In this document: piece after piece, positions 23,770 to 35,342 of the stretch
Numbering within the stretch: the stretch's first letter is position 1
How the letters are laid out: each line of letters opens with the position of its first letter
From: Candidatus Competibacteraceae bacterium
GTDB lineage: Bacteria > Pseudomonadota > Gammaproteobacteria > Competibacterales > Competibacteraceae
DNA: 38,795 nt
Assembly: GCA_020444905.1 (NCBI GenBank)
Contig: JAGRHQ010000010.1
Span: 1 to 38,795 of the forward strand
Reading direction: 5' to 3'
Notes under the pieces: model-generated
What the model was told of the DNA's origin: nothing
Seen by the model: only the letters and a program-made list of their open reading frames with translations
The model's database searches: none
Translations under genes and position numbers: made by a program

Positions 23770-25044
23770 ATGGCTGAAACCGTTGCTTCTCCCCGTTCAT
23801 CCTACCGGATATGGTTGCTAAAAGTCGGCCTTCCGCTCGCCATTTTGGGCTTGGCCGTCGCCGGTTTCACGCTGCTCAAGGCGACCCGCGCAGTAACACC
23901 CCCGGTTGTTGCACAGGAAAAATCCTGGCGAGTCAGCGCGATCGAAGTGACGCCTGGACGTTTAACTCCCAATCTGCTGCTCTATGGCGTGGTTGAAGCC
24001 CCAAAGCAAGCGGAAATCCGCGCTGCGGTGACTGCCGATGTGGCGCACGTCGAAGTCCGCGAGGGCCAGATCGTTGCCGATGATGCCCCTCTAGTGATCC
24101 TGGATGAACGCGATTTAGCGTTAAGCCTGCGCCAGCGTGAAGCGGATCTTCGGGAGATTGAAGCACAAATTGCCAGCGAACAGGCGCGCTACGCGGCGAA
24201 CCAGGACGCGCTCAAGCGGGAGGAGGCCTTACTGGAGTTAGCGAAACGGGCAGTAACACGCGCCCAGAATCTTAATACCCGCAAGATGATTTCCGAGTCA
24301 GCGCTGGATGAAGCCTTTCAGACGGTGGAGAAACAGGCGCTGGCGTTGAACGCGCGTCAATTGGAAGTGGATGATCACACTGCGCGGCTGGCGCAGCTTC
24401 AGGCGCGTCACGCGCGCGCTGAGGCGTTGCGGGATCAGGCCCGTCTGGACCTGGCCCGGGCGAAGATTACCGCCCCCTTTGCCGGTCGCGTGGTTCAGGC
24501 GCCGGTCGCGCCGGGCGACCGGGTGCGGCCAGGCGACCTGTTGCTGGAAATGTATCCTCTGGGCGACCTGGAAGTTCGCGCCCAAATCCCGTTCCGCGCT
24601 TTGCCAACCGTGCGCGCCGCCCTGGCGGGTAATCATTCGCTGCCCGCAACAGCGATCGTGGATGGTCAGCCGGTCACTGCTCAATTGGATCGTCTGGGTG
24701 GGGAAGCCGGTCAGAATAACGGTGGACTGGATGCGCTGTTTCGGATTGCCCAGGGCGCTCAATGGTTAACGCCTGGTCGAGTACTGACGCTGCACATGGA
24801 TTTACCGCCGGAAGAAGATGTGGTGGCGCTGCCGTTTGAGGCGTTGTATGGCCTGGATCGTATTTACCGTCTGGAAAATGGCCGCATGGCTGCTGTGAAT
24901 GTTGAGCGCGTTGGCGAACAGCGTAATGCTGCGGGTCAGGCGCAAGTGCTGGCGCATAGTCCGGATTTAAAAGCGGGCGACCGCATTATTACCACTCAGT
25001 TGCCCAACGCCATCACCGGTCTCAAGGTCGAGGTGAAAGAGTAA
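23770..25044 (+). CDS. RND efflux periplasmic adaptor (membrane fusion protein)
   Basis: A 424-residue adaptor starting at the ATG of MAETVASPRS; a TTG at 23734 is also in frame. A single N-terminal membrane segment (about residues 19-40, KVGLPLAILGLAVAGFTLL) anchors it. A biotinyl-lipoyl-like half (VEAPKQAEIRAAVTADVAHV), a long helical hairpin rich in Ala, Glu, Gln and Arg (about 120-225), and the second lipoyl half (ARAKITAPFAGRVVQAPVAPG) are followed by a beta-barrel. It starts a two-gene operon and is 4 nt upstream of the pump gene. No outer-membrane factor gene is present, so the complex must borrow one from elsewhere. Confidence 0.93.
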   Translation: MAETVASPRSSYRIWLLKVGLPLAILGLAVAGFTLLKATRAVTPPVVAQEKSWRVSAIEVTPGRLTPNLLLYGVVEAPKQAEIRAAVTADVAHVEVREGQIVADDAPLVILDERDLALSLRQREADLREIEAQIASEQARYAANQDALKREEALLELAKRAVTRAQNLNTRKMISESALDEAFQTVEKQALALNARQLEVDDHTARLAQLQARHARAEALRDQARLDLARAKITAPFAGRVVQAPVAPGDRVRPGDLLLEMYPLGDLEVRAQIPFRALPTVRAALAGNHSLPATAIVDGQPVTAQLDRLGGEAGQNNGGLDALFRIAQGAQWLTPGRVLTLHMDLPPEEDVVALPFEALYGLDRIYRLENGRMAAVNVERVGEQRNAAGQAQVLAHSPDLKAGDRIITTQLPNAITGLKVEVKE

Positions 25045-25048
25045 ACCC

Positions 25049-28000
25049 ATGCCCTTCAGCCACAAAAACGACCTGATTGGCATCTTCGCTCAGCACAAGG
25101 TCGCCGCCAATCTGCTGATGATCATGATGATCCTGGCAGGCGTGTGGGCGTTGGCCAAGCTCAACACGCAATTTTTTCCCAACTTCGCCCTCGACCGGGT
25201 GACGGTGCGGGTGGTGTGGACTGGCGCCGCCGCCGAGGATGTTGAGGAGTCCATTACACATCCCCTGGAGCGGGAGTTGCGCTACCTGGATGGATTGAAG
25301 AATCTGACTTCGACTTCGTCCAACGGCATTGCTTCGCTGAGTTTGGAGTTTGAGGAAGGCAGTGACATTGGCCAAGCTCTGGATGATGTCAAGCAGGCGG
25401 TGGATCAGGTGCGTAATTTACCCGCCACCGCCGAGAAACCTGAAATCGTTCGAGTGATCCGTTACGACTCTATCGCTCGGGTGGTGATTTCCGGCCCTAG
25501 CGACCGCGCCGAACTACGACATCTCGCACGGCGCTACGAGCGAGAGTTGCTGGCGCGGGGGATTGCCCGGGTGGATATCACCGGCTTGCCCGAAGAGGAA
25601 ATCGCGATTCAAGTGCCGACCACCGCCCTACAGGAGTTGGGTTTGTCGCTTCCCCAAGTCGCAGAGCGGGTGGGAGAATTGAGTCGCGATCTGCCAGCGG
25701 GTACGGTGGGCCGCAACGATGTCGCTCGCCAGTTGCGCAGTCTGGATCAGCGCCGTGATGAAGCGGCTTTTACCACGCTGCCGTTGAAAACCGCGCGGGA
25801 AGGGGCGCTGGTAACCTTGGGCGATGTCGCGACGATCGAACGGCGTCCCCGGGACGGCGAGGTATGGCTGAGTTTTCATGGCCGTCCAGCGGTGGAATTA
25901 CGCTTACAGCGCACGGAAACGGCTGACTCTCTTAAATCCGCCCGGATACTGGAAGACTGGCTCGTGGAAACCCGGCCTCAGCTCCCGGCGGGCGTCGAAT
26001 TGACGGTCTTCGACGAATCCTGGCGACTTATCAAGGACCGTATTTTCCTGCTGGTCAAAAATGGCGGCAGCGGTCTGGTGCTGGTCGTGGCCATTCTGTT
26101 TCTGTTCCTCAATGGTCGCGTCGCCTGGTGGGTAGCGCTGGGCATCCCGGTGTCGTTCATGGCCACGTTGGGCGTGCTGTACGCCGTGGGCGGCAGCATT
26201 AATATGATCAGCCTGTTTGCCTTGATCATGGCCTTGGGCATTATTGTTGACGACGCCATTGTCGTCGGCGAGGATGCGTTGACGCACTATCAGACTGGCG
26301 AGCGCTCGTTGGAATCGGCTGAAGGAGGCGCCCGGCGTATGTTGGCGCCGGTCATGGCGTCTTCCCTGACCACCATCGCCGCCTTTCTGCCATTGATGCT
26401 GGTGGGTGGGTCGATTGGCAATATTCTTCGCGACATTCCACTGGTTATTGTCTGCGTGATCCTGGCCTCGCTGGTCGAGAGCTTTTACGTGCTGCCCGGC
26501 CATCTGCGCCATAGCTTTCATCGTTTGCATCACGCCGAACCGAGTCCATTGCGTCAGCGATTGGATGCAGGTTTCAACCACTTCCGCGATCAATGGTTTC
26601 GGCCACTGGTCACGCAGGCAGTGGAATATCGCTGGACGACTTTGGCCGGGGCGGTTGCCGTGCTGATTCTGGCAGCCGGTCTGCTGGCCGGCGGCCGGCT
26701 CGGTTTCAATTTCTTTCCGACACCGGAGGGGACGAGGCTTAACGCTAACGCCAGCTTTGTCGCGGGTACGCCGCCGCAGCGAGTGCGGGCCTTCATGGAT
26801 CAGGTGAACGCGGCGCTGTGGGCGACTGAACAGGAATTAGGTGGAAATTTGGTGGTGGCCGCGCAAACTCGGTACGGCCAGGGCCAGTTAGCCAGCGCGG
26901 GCAGCCTGCAAGGCGATCAACACGCTTCCATGCTGATCGAATTAACCCAGCCCGATACACGCGAGGTGCGGATCAACGACTTCATTAAGACTTGGCGCGC
27001 GAAGGTGCAATTACCTGCCGGCATTGAGAATTTTACCCTGTTCTCGCGCACTTCCGGTCCGCCGGGCCGGGATGTCGATATTCGCCTGATGGGGGAAAGT
27101 GTTGATCAGCTCAAGGCCGCCGCCAACGAACTGGCCCAAACGCTCTTCACCATTCGGGGCGTCTCGGCTATCGAGGACGATATGCCATACGGCAAGGAGC
27201 AATTGATCTACCGTTTAACGCCAGCGGGCGAGGCCCTGGGTTTGACGGTGGACATGATCGGTCGTCAATTGCGGGCAGCGTTTGATGGCCAATTAGTGCA
27301 AATTTTCCAGGATGGCGATGATGAGGTGGAAGTGCGGGTGATGTTGCCCGACGCCGAGCGCGATAATCTCATCGGTCTGGAGCGCTTCAACGTGCTGTTG
27401 CCCAGCGGCGAGTCGGTTCCTTTGAACAATGTCGTAAATTTGCAAGCACGGCGTGGTTTCGAGGCGGTGCGTCACGCTGAGGGCAAGTTAGCGGTGCAGG
27501 TTTCTGCGGATGTCGATACGACAACGGTTAAACAGGGGGAGGTTATTGCTGCGCTGGAGCAGGGGGTGCTCCAGGAGTTGCGGCAGCGCTATGGTATCAA
27601 CTATTCGCTGGAAGGCCGCAGCGCGGATCAGCAGGAGACTCTGGCGGACATGCGACGCGGCGCTCTGTTCGCCTTCGCTTTCATCTATCTGATTCTGGCC
27701 TGGGTGTTTGCGTCTTATGGCTGGCCACTGGTGGTGATGACTGCGATTCCCTTCGGGATCGTCGGGGCGATTGTCGGCCATTGGGTCATGAATATCGACT
27801 TGACGGTTTTATCGCTGTTTGGCCTGTTTGGTCTATCGGGCATTGTGGTCAACGATTCGATTATCCTGGTCACGTTTTACCAACAGTTACGCGCCAAAGG
27901 TCTGGCGGTTCGGGAGGCGCTGGTTGAAGCGGCTTGCCAACGTTTGCGGGCGGTGTTGCTCACTTCGCTGACGACGATTGCCGGGTTGACGCCACTACTG

Positions 28001-28189
28001 TTCGAGAAGTCGTTGCAGGCGCAGTTTTTGATCCCGATGGCTACGTCCATCTCCTTTGGGCTAGCTTTCTCAACGATTCTGGTGTTGTTTTTCGTGCCTG
28101 CCCTCCTGTCCGTGCATGAGAGCGTCGTGCATCGATTAGGTGGCCGATCAAATGCCTTATCCACCTTGCACGTTAAGCCCACCGAGTGA
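25049..28189 (+). CDS. RND efflux pump permease (HAE1/AcrB-type)
   Basis: A 1046-residue inner-membrane proton-driven pump, full length for the family. It begins with a membrane helix (LLMIMMILAGVWALAKL), has two large periplasmic loops, and 12 predicted membrane helices. The proton-relay Asp pair is present in IIVDDAIVVGEDAL, and the second half repeats the pattern (FGLSGIVVNDSIILVTFYQQ). The C-terminus ends FVPALLSVHESVVHRLGGR. Drug or other substrate specificity cannot be inferred. It is probably coupled to the adaptor gene. It converges with tadA with a 31-bp gap. Confidence 0.95.
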   Translation: MPFSHKNDLIGIFAQHKVAANLLMIMMILAGVWALAKLNTQFFPNFALDRVTVRVVWTGAAAEDVEESITHPLERELRYLDGLKNLTSTSSNGIASLSLEFEEGSDIGQALDDVKQAVDQVRNLPATAEKPEIVRVIRYDSIARVVISGPSDRAELRHLARRYERELLARGIARVDITGLPEEEIAIQVPTTALQELGLSLPQVAERVGELSRDLPAGTVGRNDVARQLRSLDQRRDEAAFTTLPLKTAREGALVTLGDVATIERRPRDGEVWLSFHGRPAVELRLQRTETADSLKSARILEDWLVETRPQLPAGVELTVFDESWRLIKDRIFLLVKNGGSGLVLVVAILFLFLNGRVAWWVALGIPVSFMATLGVLYAVGGSINMISLFALIMALGIIVDDAIVVGEDALTHYQTGERSLESAEGGARRMLAPVMASSLTTIAAFLPLMLVGGSIGNILRDIPLVIVCVILASLVESFYVLPGHLRHSFHRLHHAEPSPLRQRLDAGFNHFRDQWFRPLVTQAVEYRWTTLAGAVAVLILAAGLLAGGRLGFNFFPTPEGTRLNANASFVAGTPPQRVRAFMDQVNAALWATEQELGGNLVVAAQTRYGQGQLASAGSLQGDQHASMLIELTQPDTREVRINDFIKTWRAKVQLPAGIENFTLFSRTSGPPGRDVDIRLMGESVDQLKAAANELAQTLFTIRGVSAIEDDMPYGKEQLIYRLTPAGEALGLTVDMIGRQLRAAFDGQLVQIFQDGDDEVEVRVMLPDAERDNLIGLERFNVLLPSGESVPLNNVVNLQARRGFEAVRHAEGKLAVQVSADVDTTTVKQGEVIAALEQGVLQELRQRYGINYSLEGRSADQQETLADMRRGALFAFAFIYLILAWVFASYGWPLVVMTAIPFGIVGAIVGHWVMNIDLTVLSLFGLFGLSGIVVNDSIILVTFYQQLRAKGLAVREALVEAACQRLRAVLLTSLTTIAGLTPLLFEKSLQAQFLIPMATSISFGLAFSTILVLFFVPALLSVHESVVHRLGGRSNALSTLHVKPTE

Positions 28190-28220
28190 TCTGGAATCGC
28201 ATTACTATTTGGGAACAGGT

Positions 28221-28721
28221 CTACTTTTCAGCTTTTTCCCGCCGGGCGCGAAAGAATTCCCGCAATACGGCCCCGCACTCGCCGGCCAGTACGCCGCCCA
28301 TGCTGTCAACGCGGTGATTGAGAAAATCGGTTTGCAATAGATTGCAAGCCGTCCCGGCGGCGCCAGCACGGGGATCGGCGGCGCCGAACACCAGCCGGGC
28401 GATGCGCGCATGAATCATCGCTCCCGCGCACATCGGACACGGCTCCAGGGTGACATACAGCGTACTGTTCACCAGCCGGTAATTGCCGATCCGCGCTGCC
28501 GCCGCCCGCATTGCCATGATTTCTGCATGCGCAGTGGGGTCGCAAGCGCCAATCGACTGATTCCAGCCCTCGCCGAGGCACTCGCCATCGCGCACCAGCA
28601 CCGCGCCAACCGGGACTTCGCCCGCCGCCGCCGCGTCCCGCGCCCGTTCCAGCGCCCGGTTCATCCAGGCACGGTCCTGCGCATCATCCGGCGCGGGCGG
28701 CCCGGTTATAGCCCCATTCAT
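28221..28721 (-). CDS. tadA: tRNA adenosine(34) deaminase
   Basis: A 166-residue zinc deaminase that converts A34 to inosine in the wobble position of tRNA-Arg(ACG). Zinc ligands and catalytic Glu are seen in [12 protein letters not shown] and [17 protein letters not shown] take the ATG at 28721, which overlaps the guaA stop as ATGA; a GTG two codons upstream is also in frame. It is the third gene of guaB-guaA-tadA, so purine nucleotide supply and tRNA editing are cotranscribed here. Confidence 0.94.
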   Translation of the reverse strand: MNGAITGPPAPDDAQDRAWMNRALERARDAAAAGEVPVGAVLVRDGECLGEGWNQSIGACDPTAHAEIMAMRAAAARIGNYRLVNSTLYVTLEPCPMCAGAMIHARIARLVFGAADPRAGAAGTACNLLQTDFLNHRVDSMGGVLAGECGAVLREFFRARREKAEK

Positions 28722-30298
28722 TCCCACTCAATGGTCGCCGGAGGCTTGCCGGAGATGTCGTAAACCACCCGGGAGATGCCGCGCACTTCATTGATGATGC
28801 GCCGCGAGACCCGATCCAGAAACGCATAAGGCAGGTGCGCCCAGCGCGCAGTCATAAAATCCACGGTTTCCACCGCGCGCAAGGCGACGACATAGTCATA
28901 GCGCCGCCCATCGCCCATAACCCCCACTGATTTGACCGGCAGGAACACGGCGAACGCCTGGCTGGTCTGGTCGTAGAGTTCTTCCTGCCGCAATTCCTCG
29001 ATGAAAATGTGATCAGCTTGGCGCAGCAGGTCGGCGTACTCCTTGCGCACCTCGCCCAGAATCCGCACTCCCAGGCCGGGACCCGGGAATGGATGGCGGT
29101 ACACCATTTCCGACGGCAAGCCCAGCTCCACCCCCAATCGGCGCACCTCGTCCTTAAACAGTTCCCGCAGCGGTTCGACCAGTTTAAGGCGCATCATTGC
29201 CGGTAGACCGCCGACATTATGGTGAGATTTGATCACATGCGCCTTGCCGGTTTTCGCGCCCGCCGACTCGATCACATCAGGATAAATGGTGCCCTGAGCC
29301 AGCCATTGCACGTTTTGCAGCTTGGCTGCTTCTTCCTCAAAAATTTGCACGAACAATCCGCCGATGATCTTGCGTTTTTGCTCGGGATCGGTCACACCAG
29401 CCAGCAGATCCAGGAACCGCTCCTCGGCATCCACGCGAATCACCCGCACGCCCAGATGCTGACCGAAGGTCGTCATCACCTGATCGCCCTCATACAAGCG
29501 CAGCAGTCCGGTGTCCACGAACACGCAGGTCAATTGTGGCCCAATCGCTTGATGCAACAGCGCCGCCACTACTGAGGAATCCACGCCGCCGGACAGGCCC
29601 AGCAACACTTCATCGTTTCCCACCTGAGAACGGATCGCGGTGATGCTGTCTTCGATGATATTGCCGGTGGTCCACAGCGGCTCGCAACCGCAAATATCCA
29701 GCACGAACCGGCGCAGGATGCGCTCGCCCTGGCGGGTGTGGGTGACTTCAGGGTGGAACTGGACGCCGTACCAGCGTTTTTTGTCGTGAGCCATGCCTGC
29801 GATAGGGCACGTCGTCGTGCTGGCGATGCACACGAAACCGTCGGGCAATTCGGTCACCCGGTCGCCGTGGCTCATCCATACGTCCAACAGGCCGTAGCCT
29901 TCCGGGCTGGTGTGATCCTCAATCGCGTTCAACAGCGCCGAATGCGCATGGGCGCGCACCTGAGCGTAGCCGAACTCCTGGTGATCGGACGCCTCGACCT
30001 GACCGCCGAGTTGCAAGGCCATAGCCTGCATCCCGTAGCAGATGCCCAGCAGCGGCGCATCCATATCGAACACGATGGACGGCAGGCGCGGTCCGTAGGC
30101 CACTGTAGTCGATTCCGGGCCGCCGGACAGGATGACGCCCTGGGGATGAAAGGCATACAGCGCCTCCGGATCGGCGTCCCAGGGATGAATTTCGCAATAG
30201 ACGCCGATTTCCCGCACCCGGCGAGCGATCAATTGGGTGTACTGGGAACCGAAGTCCAGAATCAGAATACGGTCAAGATGAATGTCGCGAGTGGTCAT
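28718..30298 (-). CDS. guaA: GMP synthase (glutamine-hydrolysing)
   Basis: A 526-residue enzyme that makes GMP from XMP, glutamine and ATP. The glutamine amidotransferase domain is first ([20 protein letters not shown], nucleophile Cys in [11 protein letters not shown], His/Glu in [11 protein letters not shown]). The ATP pyrophosphatase domain follows with the PP-loop [18 protein letters not shown], and the C-terminal dimer domain ends [10 protein letters not shown]. Length and termini match the standard bacterial protein. It starts 2 nt after guaB. Confidence 0.97.
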   Translation of the reverse strand: MTTRDIHLDRILILDFGSQYTQLIARRVREIGVYCEIHPWDADPEALYAFHPQGVILSGGPESTTVAYGPRLPSIVFDMDAPLLGICYGMQAMALQLGGQVEASDHQEFGYAQVRAHAHSALLNAIEDHTSPEGYGLLDVWMSHGDRVTELPDGFVCIASTTTCPIAGMAHDKKRWYGVQFHPEVTHTRQGERILRRFVLDICGCEPLWTTGNIIEDSITAIRSQVGNDEVLLGLSGGVDSSVVAALLHQAIGPQLTCVFVDTGLLRLYEGDQVMTTFGQHLGVRVIRVDAEERFLDLLAGVTDPEQKRKIIGGLFVQIFEEEAAKLQNVQWLAQGTIYPDVIESAGAKTGKAHVIKSHHNVGGLPAMMRLKLVEPLRELFKDEVRRLGVELGLPSEMVYRHPFPGPGLGVRILGEVRKEYADLLRQADHIFIEELRQEELYDQTSQAFAVFLPVKSVGVMGDGRRYDYVVALRAVETVDFMTARWAHLPYAFLDRVSRRIINEVRGISRVVYDISGKPPATIEWE

Positions 30299-30300
30299 GT

Positions 30301-31764
30301 TCAGTCAACCCGGTAATTCGGCGCTTCCTTAGTGATGGATACGTCATGAACATGACTTTCGCGCATCCCCGCTGAAGTGACCCGAGTAAAGGCCGGTTTG
30401 GTGCGCATTTCGGGAATATCCCGGCAACCGACGTAGCCCATGCTTGAACGCAGGCCGCCCATGAGCTGATTAATAATCGCCAGTACGCTGCCTTTGTAAG
30501 GCACCCGGCCTTCGATGCCCTCGGGCACCAGTTTTTCCACCGCGCTGCCTTCCTGGAAATACCGATCGCTGGAGCCGTGTTGTTGGGTCATTGCGCCAAT
30601 GGACCCCATGCCCCGGTAGGATTTGTAGGACCGGCCCTGATAAAGTTCTACCTCGCCCGGCGCTTCCTCGGTGCCGGCGAACAGACTGCCGATCATCACC
30701 GAATGCGCCCCGGCAGCCATCGCTTTAGCCAGGTCGCCGGAGTAACGCACTCCGCCATCGGCAACGACCGGCACATCGCAGTCATGCAAGGCTTCGGCTA
30801 CATTGGAGACGGCGCTGATTTGTGGAACGCCGACCCCAGCGATAATACGAGTGGTACAGATTGACCCTGGACCAATCCCCACCTTCACGGCATCCGCTCC
30901 GGCTTCCACTAAATCCCGGGCGGCGGCAGCGGTGGCGATGTTGCCGCCAATGACTTGAATATCTGGGTGATGTGTTTTAATCCAGCGCACCCGGTTGAGC
31001 ACATTCCGGGAATGGCCATGCGCCGTATCCACAACCAGGACATCAACCCCGGCCCCGATTAACGCCGTCACCCTCTCGCTGGTGTCGCCGCCGGTGCCCA
31101 CCGCTGCGCCCACCCGCAACCGTCCCCATTCGTCCTTGCAGGCCAGCGGGAAGTCGCTGGATTTCTGAATATCCTTGACGGTGATCATGCCGCGCAACTG
31201 GAAACGGTCGTTGACTACCAGCACCTTTTCGATGCGATGCTTATGCAGCAGGGCGACAATTTCCTCACGACTGGCGCCTTCGCGCACTGTGACCAACCGC
31301 TCCCTGGGGGTCATGATGGCGCTGACCGGGGCATCCATATTATGTTCGAAGCGCAGATCACGGCTGGTAACGATGCCGACCAAATCCTCGCCATCGACGA
31401 CGGGCACTCCGGAGATGTGATGCGCGCGGGTCAAGGCCAGCACTTCGCGGATGCTGGCGTCGGGACCAGTGACGATGGGATCGTTGATCACGCCGGTTTC
31501 GTATTTCTTGACCCGCCGCACTTCCTGGGCCTGTTTTTCAACGGGCATGTTCTTGTGGATAATACCGATCCCGCCTTCCTGCGCCAGAGCGATGGCCAGG
31601 CGCGACTCGGTAACGGTGTCCATCGCCGCCGATACCAGCGGAATGTTCAGGGTGATTGCGCGCGTCAATTGGGTCTTGAGGCTCACTTCATTGGGCAGCA
31701 CCTCGGAATAGGCCGGGAGGAGCAGGACATCATCGAAAGTCAGGGCTTCTTGAACGATACGCAT
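30301..31764 (-). CDS. guaB: IMP dehydrogenase
   Basis: A 487-residue enzyme, the usual length, that oxidises IMP to XMP in GMP synthesis. I start at [20 protein letters not shown] (ATG at 31764), which has GAGG about 8 nt upstream; the frame is open 17 codons further but that is leader sequence. The barrel is interrupted by two CBS domains (about residues 90-205). The catalytic Cys is in [15 protein letters not shown], and the flap includes [15 protein letters not shown]. It is the first gene of the guaB-guaA-tadA operon and has a good promoter upstream. Confidence 0.97.
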   Translation of the reverse strand: MRIVQEALTFDDVLLLPAYSEVLPNEVSLKTQLTRAITLNIPLVSAAMDTVTESRLAIALAQEGGIGIIHKNMPVEKQAQEVRRVKKYETGVINDPIVTGPDASIREVLALTRAHHISGVPVVDGEDLVGIVTSRDLRFEHNMDAPVSAIMTPRERLVTVREGASREEIVALLHKHRIEKVLVVNDRFQLRGMITVKDIQKSSDFPLACKDEWGRLRVGAAVGTGGDTSERVTALIGAGVDVLVVDTAHGHSRNVLNRVRWIKTHHPDIQVIGGNIATAAAARDLVEAGADAVKVGIGPGSICTTRIIAGVGVPQISAVSNVAEALHDCDVPVVADGGVRYSGDLAKAMAAGAHSVMIGSLFAGTEEAPGEVELYQGRSYKSYRGMGSIGAMTQQHGSSDRYFQEGSAVEKLVPEGIEGRVPYKGSVLAIINQLMGGLRSSMGYVGCRDIPEMRTKPAFTRVTSAGMRESHVHDVSITKEAPNYRVD

Positions 31765-31801
31765 GGTAGGGGCCTCAAGACTGAACGAAAATAAACTGTT
31801 T

Positions 31802-31830
31802 ATTTTATGCCACAATGTCCGCCTGGTAAA
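31802..31830 (-). promoter_or_regulatory. Sigma70-type promoter for guaB
   Basis: On the minus strand, TTTACC (4 of 6, 31830-31825) and TAAAAT (5 of 6, 31807-31802) have a 17-bp spacer. The -10 is 37 bp before the guaB ATG, leaving a leader of about 30 nt. Confidence 0.6.
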
Positions 31831-31944
31831 TGGAAAATCGGCTAAATCGAACGGGCTAACTCACAACAGTGCGGCTACAATCCGGTTTTCCGAAGTCAGC
31901 AAGATTTTTCGCACCATGACTGCACGGTTAAAACTTTTTCCAAG

Positions 31945-32610
31945 ATGAGTGACGATCCAATGTTCGATCTGACCCACCGCTTCAGCGAGACTGAAATCGA
32001 CGCCGTGTACAAAGCGATTGCCTTGCGCCGCGACATGCGCCATTTCCGTCCGGGTCGGGTCCCGGAAGAGCAACTGCAACGCCTGCTGGCGGCAGCCCAC
32101 TGCGCGCCTAGCGTCGGATTCATGCAACCTTGGCGTTTTGTCCGCGTAACCGATGCCGCTTTGCGCCGCGCCATTCACGCCCTGGTCGAAGCCGAACGCA
32201 TCCGCACTGCTCAAGCTATAGGCGAGCGTGAGGATGAATTCATGCGCCTGAAGGTGGAGGGCGTATTGGACTGCGCGGAAGTGTTGGTGGCGGCGCTGAT
32301 GGACGGACGCGAGCGCCATATCTTTGGCCGGCGTACCTTACCAGAGATGGATCTAGCTTCCGTTGCCTGCGCGATTCAAAACCTGTGGCTGGCGGCGCGG
32401 GCCGAGGGACTGGGTATGGGCTGGGTGTCGTTATTTGACCCGGATGCGCTGGCCAAGCTGTTGGGAATGCCGCCAGGGGCGCGGCCCGTAGCCGTACTGT
32501 GTCTGGGACCGGTCGAGCGGTTCTACGAAAAACCCATGCTGGAACAGGAGGGCTGGGCGCAGCGCCAGCCGTTGAGTGAGTTGGTGAGTGAAAACGGCTG
32601 GCCGGAATGA
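31945..32610 (+). CDS. bluB: 5,6-dimethylbenzimidazole synthase
   Basis: A 221-residue flavin-destroying enzyme of the nitroreductase fold that turns FMNH2 into the lower ligand of cobalamin. Diagnostic segments are AIALRRDMRHFRPG, APSVGFMQPWRFVRV, LPEMDLASVACAIQNLWLAA and FYEKPMLEQEGWAQRQ; Asp in RRDMRHF corresponds to the conserved catalytic Asp. No other cobalamin gene and no cobalamin riboswitch is visible nearby. It is divergent from guaB. The nitroreductase fold alone could mislead, but these motifs make BluB by far the best fit. Confidence 0.9.
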   Translation: MSDDPMFDLTHRFSETEIDAVYKAIALRRDMRHFRPGRVPEEQLQRLLAAAHCAPSVGFMQPWRFVRVTDAALRRAIHALVEAERIRTAQAIGEREDEFMRLKVEGVLDCAEVLVAALMDGRERHIFGRRTLPEMDLASVACAIQNLWLAARAEGLGMGWVSLFDPDALAKLLGMPPGARPVAVLCLGPVERFYEKPMLEQEGWAQRQPLSELVSENGWPE

Positions 32611-32769
32611 TTCAGAAATCGGCCCGAACGCTGCTATGGAATTGTCATCAATCAGCCAAACTACGATATTTATCATTCATGTCCTTTATCCCTCAAGCAA
32701 CACCAAAAATAAATACAATTATTTACAATTAGTTAATCAATATTCACTTTTGGCGCGGTGCTTGAATAA

Positions 32770-33567
<798 letters not shown>

Positions 33568-33585
33568 CTTTGAGGAACACCGCGC

Positions 33586-34260
33586 GTGCTGAGCGATGTT
33601 GATTTGGCGGCAGTTTGGTTGACGCTCAAGCTGGCCACCATCACGACCATGATTCTGCTGATCGTAGGGACGCCCATTGCCTGGTGGCTGGCCCGCACTG
33701 GTTCAAAATGGAAAGGCGTGATTGGTGCAGTCGTGGCGTTGCCGCTGGTGCTGCCGCCGACCGTCCTTGGGTTTTACCTGCTGATCGCTCTGGGGCCGCA
33801 CGGGCCGGTTGGTCAACTTACCCAGTTCCTGGGTTGGGGCGTTCTGCCCTTTACCTTCGCCGGCCTGGTGGTGGCCTCCGTGTTCTATTCGATGCCTTTT
33901 GTCGTGCAACCCCTGCAACAGGCGTTTGAGGCGATCGGTTCCCGCCCCCTGGAAGTGGCGGCGACCCTGCGCGCCAGTCCCTGGGATGCCTTCTTCACGG
34001 TCGTTTTACCGCTGGCTAAGCCCGGTTTCATTACCGCCGCGATTCTCGGTTTTGCTCACACGGTGGGGGAATTCGGCGTGGTGCTGATGATTGGCGGCAA
34101 CATTCCGGAGAAGACTCGGGTAGTGTCGGTGCAAATCTACGATCACGTCGAGGCGTTGGAATACGCTGAGGCCCATCTGCTGGCGGGTGGCATGTTGCTG
34201 TTTAGCTTCTTTGTGCTGCTGGCGCTGTATTCCCGCAAGGGAGCACACACTTGGAAATAA
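33586..34260 (+). CDS. modB: Molybdate ABC transporter, permease
   Basis: A 224-residue inner-membrane permease starting at GTG (33586) with TGAGGA upstream. Five to six membrane segments are apparent. The cytoplasmic EAA-type coupling loop [25 protein letters not shown] contacts Mod[15 protein letters not shown] and [20 protein letters not shown] are typical of ModB. It starts 18 nt after modA and overlaps modC by 10 bp. Confidence 0.95.
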   Translation: MLSDVDLAAVWLTLKLATITTMILLIVGTPIAWWLARTGSKWKGVIGAVVALPLVLPPTVLGFYLLIALGPHGPVGQLTQFLGWGVLPFTFAGLVVASVFYSMPFVVQPLQQAFEAIGSRPLEVAATLRASPWDAFFTVVLPLAKPGFITAAILGFAHTVGEFGVVLMIGGNIPEKTRVVSVQIYDHVEALEYAEAHLLAGGMLLFSFFVLLALYSRKGAHTWK

Positions 34261-35342
34261 CGCCCGATTCGACCATCCAGGCCCGTTTCCAGGTAATCTG
34301 GCCGGGCTTTACCCTGGACGTCGATCTTGAACTACCCGGTCGCGGCGTGACCGCGTTATTCGGCCACTCCGGCTCCGGAAAAACCACGCTGTTGCGCTGC
34401 CTGGCCGGTCTGGAGCAGCACGGGCAGGGGGTTCTGCGGTTCAAGGGTGATATTTGGCAAGACAACGGACGCGGTATTTTCCGGCCCACGCATCAACGCC
34501 CGTTGGGTTATGTGTTCCAGGAAGCCAGTCTGTTTCCCCATTTGTCCGTGCGCAAAAATCTGGACTATGGGCGAAAACGGGTGAACAGCGGGCACAAGGT
34601 GTCGCTTGACCATGCCGTGGAGCTGCTCGGCATTGGCCATTTGCTGAACCGAACGCCCGACCGGCTTTCTGGTGGGGAACGTCAACGGGTGGCTATCGCC
34701 CGGGCGTTAGCGACTAGCCCGGAACTGTTGCTGATGGACGAACCGCTGGCGGCGTTGGATCTGAAGCGCAAAACTGAAATCCTGCCTTATCTCGAACGCC
34801 TGCACGACGAGTTGAAAATCCCGGTTTGCTATGTCAGCCACTTGCCGGACGAGGTGGCGCGGCTGGCTGATTACGTCGTGTTGTTGGCGGAAGGGCGCGT
34901 CGTCGCTGCCGGCGGTCTGCGCGAAACCCTGGCGCGCCTGGATTTGCCCACGGCGTTCACCGAAGACGCCGGGGTCGTCATCGAGGCGGTGGTCGCGGAG
35001 CATGACGAACGCTATCACTTGACCCGGCTGGATTTTCCCGGCGGCAGCATCTTTGTAGCGCAACGGCGGGAAACCATAGGGTATAAGCTGCGCTTCCGCG
35101 TCCACGCCCGCGATGTCAGTTTGGCGCTAACCCGCGCCGAAGGAACCAGTATCGTCAATCTGCTGCCAGCCACGGTCACCGAAATAGCCGATGCCGATAC
35201 GCCAGCGCATGTGCTGGTTCGATTGAACGCCGACGGTACGCCACTCATCGCCCGCATCACCCGCCGCTCACTGGATCACTTGAACGTCGTTCTTGGAAAA
35301 TCCCTGTGGGCGCAGATCAAGGCAGTGGCGTTGCTGACATGA
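34251..35342 (+). CDS. modC: Molybdate ABC transporter, ATPase
   Basis: A 363-residue ATPase beginning at TTG (34251), inside the last codons of modB; AAGGGAG lies about 8 nt upstream, supporting this start. Motifs are Walker [14 protein letters not shown], signature [15 protein letters not shown] and Walker [15 protein letters not shown]-terminal molybdate-binding MOP/TOBE domain occupies about the last 70 residues ([15 protein letters not shown]). It drives molybdate import for molybdenum cofactor enzymes. It closes the operon; no modE or molybdate box is evident. Confidence 0.95.
   Translation: MEITPDSTIQARFQVIWPGFTLDVDLELPGRGVTALFGHSGSGKTTLLRCLAGLEQHGQGVLRFKGDIWQDNGRGIFRPTHQRPLGYVFQEASLFPHLSVRKNLDYGRKRVNSGHKVSLDHAVELLGIGHLLNRTPDRLSGGERQRVAIARALATSPELLLMDEPLAALDLKRKTEILPYLERLHDELKIPVCYVSHLPDEVARLADYVVLLAEGRVVAAGGLRETLARLDLPTAFTEDAGVVIEAVVAEHDERYHLTRLDFPGGSIFVAQRRETIGYKLRFRVHARDVSLALTRAEGTSIVNLLPATVTEIADADTPAHVLVRLNADGTPLIARITRRSLDHLNVVLGKSLWAQIKAVALLT

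Noticed and set aside
31831-31944. Cobalamin riboswitch before bluB
   Set aside because: The gap is too short after allowing for the guaB promoter, and no B12-box or matching helices are seen.
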